From positions 1 through 48,255 of the forward strand of contig NZ_LN909032.1 of the NCBI RefSeq assembly GCF_001486585.1: a DNA stretch of 48,255 bases, read 5' to 3'. Below the pieces are notes generated by a model that did not search any database, was not told where the DNA came from, and saw only the letters and a program-made list of their open reading frames with translations. Position numbers and translations under genes: made by a program. Shown here one piece after another: positions 44,738-48,255 of the stretch. This DNA comes from Paenibacillus senegalimassiliensis. GTDB taxonomy: Bacteria > Bacillota > Bacilli > Paenibacillales > Paenibacillaceae. Each line of letters starts with the position of its first letter. The stretch's first letter is position 1.

Positions 44738-46150
44738 TTAGAACAAATTCTTGATTCCATTGAACATATCACTGAAAAATTCTCCGATGGCCCGCATCAT
44801 CAGCTTAAACCAGCCAGCCTTCTCCGCGTCCTCCACTGTAATCAGATTGACTGTCTTCTCCAGTTCCTGATCCATACCTGGGGCTTTGAAGGTGTATTTT
44901 ACAGTTCCTACCTTCGTACCTTGCTGTAACGGAGCTACAAGTTCCCCTTCATCCACCAGCGTCACCTGAGCTTCCACTGCGCTGGTATCCACACCCTTCG
45001 GCACGACAAAGCTGATCGCCTGATCGGTTACAACCGGAATCGCCGTATTCTTCGCTTTCTTAACGGTTACGGTCTCAGTGCCAACCACCGTTGTCTTGGC
45101 CGCTACAATTTGCTTGGTTTCAAAATGATTGAAGCCATAATCGAGCACTTTACGGGTTTCGACAAAACGAGCCTTATCCGTAGCTGTCCCCATCACAACG
45201 CTAATCATTCGTACTCCATCACGTATTGCCGTACCGGTAAAATTATTGCCCGCATTGCTGGTATGGCCCGTCTTTAAGCCATCCAAACCTTCATAAGCGA
45301 ACTGCTTGAAGTTTGTTACATTCTTGTTCGCTTCCAGCATCCAGTTATAATTGATAATTGGTGATTTATCACGCGGTCGGAATTGATAAGTCTGAAGTGC
45401 TGTAAACTCGGCAAAATCAGGATGATCGGTTACAATATAACGTGCCAAAATTGCTGCATCAAGCGCAGACAGCACCGTCTCCTGATCCCCAGGCGTACGG
45501 AATTTCTCCGGCATATCCGCAATATCTAGGCCTGTAGAGTTGGCAAAATGGGCCGTTTTCATCCCCATACGCTTAGCTTCATCGTTCATCATCTTAATAA
45601 AAGCTTGCTCAGAGCCAGCGACATACTCAGCTAAAGCAACCGTTGCATCATTCGCTGATCCCACCGCCATGGCAATATATAGCTCTCTTATCGTATGTTG
45701 GTCTCCTTCGGCAAGAAAAATCCGGGAACCGATAGTTTTGGCTGCATTTTCACCTACCGTAACTACATCGTCCCAACTGAATTTTCCTTGCTTCACGAGA
45801 TCGGCAACAATATATTCCGTCATCATTTTGGTCATGCTAGCCGGAGGAAACGGCTGATCCGCATTAACGTTTAATAATACTTGTCCAGAGGAGACCTCCA
45901 TCAAGATGGCAGATTTCACTTCCAGATTCAGTGACTCCACTGAAGGAATGGCTGCTGCATTCTGCGTTGAAGCCTGCTCCGTGGTTGTCGCTTGATTCGC
46001 TCCAGTTTCGGTCTGCTCGCCTTCCGCCAGCGCCAGCGCCGGTACGAGAGAAGAACATAGCAAGTTCAGAAGCAGTACGGAAGCCACGCTCTTGCGCAGG
46101 AAGTGCTTCTTGGTTGTAATAGATTTAGATTTCAATGATTTGAGTTTCAA
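44738..46150 (-). CDS. dacA: D-alanyl-D-alanine carboxypeptidase (PBP5-type)
   Basis: This 470-residue protein begins at TTG (46150), with GAGGGGAG 11 nt upstream; no ATG fits. The signal peptide (about 1-42, ALALA) is followed by a Gln/Thr/Ala-rich linker. The S11 domain has S105-x2-K108 (ASMTKM), S165-A-N167 and K293-T-G. A beta-rich PBP5 C-terminal domain and a short amphipathic C-terminal helix (FKLMMRAIGEFFSDMFNGIKNLF, listed here by ends 448-470) anchor it to the membrane. It trims the terminal D-Ala of pentapeptides. It follows guaB, as in Bacillus. Confidence 0.95.
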   Translation of the reverse strand: MKLKSLKSKSITTKKHFLRKSVASVLLLNLLCSSLVPALALAEGEQTETGANQATTTEQASTQNAAAIPSVESLNLEVKSAILMEVSSGQVLLNVNADQPFPPASMTKMMTEYIVADLVKQGKFSWDDVVTVGENAAKTIGSRIFLAEGDQHTIRELYIAMAVGSANDATVALAEYVAGSEQAFIKMMNDEAKRMGMKTAHFANSTGLDIADMPEKFRTPGDQETVLSALDAAILARYIVTDHPDFAEFTALQTYQFRPRDKSPIINYNWMLEANKNVTNFKQFAYEGLDGLKTGHTSNAGNNFTGTAIRDGVRMISVVMGTATDKARFVETRKVLDYGFNHFETKQIVAAKTTVVGTETVTVKKAKNTAIPVVTDQAISFVVPKGVDTSAVEAQVTLVDEGELVAPLQQGTKVGTVKYTFKAPGMDQELEKTVNLITVEDAEKAGWFKLMMRAIGEFFSDMFNGIKNLF

Positions 46151-46210
46151 TGCCCTTAAAGCTCCCCTCGTATTCTTTCATTTGCTTTATCTATTCTATC
46201 ACAGGGGTAT

Positions 46211-46247
46211 CTGCAAAAAAAGACAAGCAGGGTGATTTTCACCCTGC
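46211..46247 (-). terminator. Terminator of guaB
   Basis: GCAGGGTGA/TCACCCTGC (46227-46235 with 46239-46247) is followed on the minus strand by TTGTCTTTTTTT. It lies about 30 nt after the guaB stop. Confidence 0.93.
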
Positions 46248-46276
46248 TCTATGTGGAAAATTATGGACCGGTCTAA

Positions 46277-47931
<1,655 letters not shown>

Positions 47932-47960
47932 AGTTTAGCAAAGGGCCTATAGGCTGTCAA
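47932..47960 (-). promoter_or_regulatory. Promoter of guaB with palindromic spacer
   Basis: TTGACA (47955-47960), a 17-nt spacer and TAAACT (47932-47937) read on the minus strand. The spacer contains the perfect palindrome GCCTATAGGC (47945-47954), which could be an operator. Upstream to 48130 I see no further gene or clear element. Confidence 0.82.
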
Positions 47961-48131
47961 GGACAACCGCAAGCAAATCTACTGTCGACTCCCCAGCGCA
48001 CACCCCTGTCTATTCAACGCGCACAAACCCAACATTTCAGCCCGTTTTTGGAGATAATTTCATCCTTCTCCAAGCACTTGTTTATACTCTTCACAGCACC
48101 ACGCATCTATATTCGCGCTTAAAATTGTATA

Positions 48132-48166
48132 CAAAAAAGCACCACCGACTTGTAATCGGTAGTGCT
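48132..48166 (-). terminator. rRNA operon terminator
   Basis: AGCACTACCGA/TCGGTGGTGCT, an 11-bp stem with one G-U pair, is followed by TTTTTTG on the minus strand. It lies 10 nt after the 5S 3' end and ends the upstream rrn operon. Confidence 0.95.
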
Positions 48167-48176
48167 TCTTATCGTT

Positions 48177-48255
48177 GCTTGGCGGCGTCCTACTCTCCCA
48201 GGACCCTTCGGTCCAAGTACCATCGGCGCTGGAGGGCTTAACGGTCGTGTTCGGG
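48177..48255 (-). rRNA. 5S ribosomal RNA, 3' part (partial)
   Basis: The minus strand carries the 3' two-thirds of 5S rRNA, including CCCGAACACGACCGTTAAGC and the GGGAGAGTAGGACGCCGCCA segment near the 3' end. The 5' part lies beyond the right edge of the window. It shows that a second rrn operon, also transcribed leftward, ends just upstream of guaB. Confidence 0.96.

Overview
The window comes from the chromosome of an endospore-forming, motile, low-GC Gram-positive bacterium, most likely a Paenibacillus or close relative. Support includes the 16S 5' end, bofA, spo0F, a SspP-like spore protein, a sporulation-type histidine kinase, a long Bacillus-type SRP RNA, a protein with a copper-amine-oxidase-like N-terminal domain (common in Paenibacillus), and Firmicute gene order. 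Most genes are on the minus strand. The window is bounded by two rRNA operons: the 5' end of a 16S gene (1-220, minus) and the 3' end of a 5S gene (48177-48255, minus).

Left part (1-6 kb): tandem rrn promoters, then bofA, yaaL, recR, ebfC/yaaK and dnaX, preceded by the SRP RNA gene with its own promoter and terminator. A divergent secreted or anchored GH18-type protein follows. Next, 5.8-13.8 kb holds rpmE, a radical SAM gene, rho, murA, fba, spo0F and pyrG. The pyrG leader has the GGGC start and attenuator expected for CTP-sensing reiterative transcription. From 13.9 to 18 kb a four-gene siderophore ABC transporter lies behind a perfect Fur box. Then come rpoE, a leaderless subtilisin-like protease (plus strand), argS and a ywiB-like gene.

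Middle part (22.7-36 kb): a short terminal-inverted-repeat element at the stop codon of an unknown membrane-anchored protein gene; pbpG (class A PBP), a 3-methyladenine DNA glycosylase gene, ywhD, an M1 peptidase with a partner membrane protein, and an NlpC/P60 hydrolase under a c-di-AMP (ydaO-type) riboswitch. A GNAT acetyltransferase, a cytochrome c, a pterin dehydratase, motAB behind a sigma-D promoter, and an RluF-type pseudouridine synthase follow.

Right part (36-48 kb): a sporulation-type kinase, tadA, a lipoprotein, a YitT-family protein, a SspP-like gene, tRNA-Ser(UGA), serS, pdxT, pdxS, dacA, guaB, then the 5S end of the upstream rrn operon. Relative to Bacillus subtilis, as I remember its map, the oriC-proximal order rrn-guaB-dacA-pdxST-serS ... 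tadA-scr-dnaX-recR-bofA-rrn is split. Between tadA and scr sits a ~34 kb block whose genes (argS-rpoE-pyrG-spo0F-fba-murA-rho-rpmE, pbpG-ywhD) lie elsewhere in Bacillus.

The content is mainly housekeeping. I see no CRISPR array, prophage, toxin-antitoxin pair or defence island. The least explained items are the inverted-repeat element and its solitary ends, a structured minus-strand region with a terminator upstream of rpoE, and two DnaA-box-like sites between the kinase and tadA. Start codons were moved from the longest reading frame where a Shine-Dalgarno sequence decided it.
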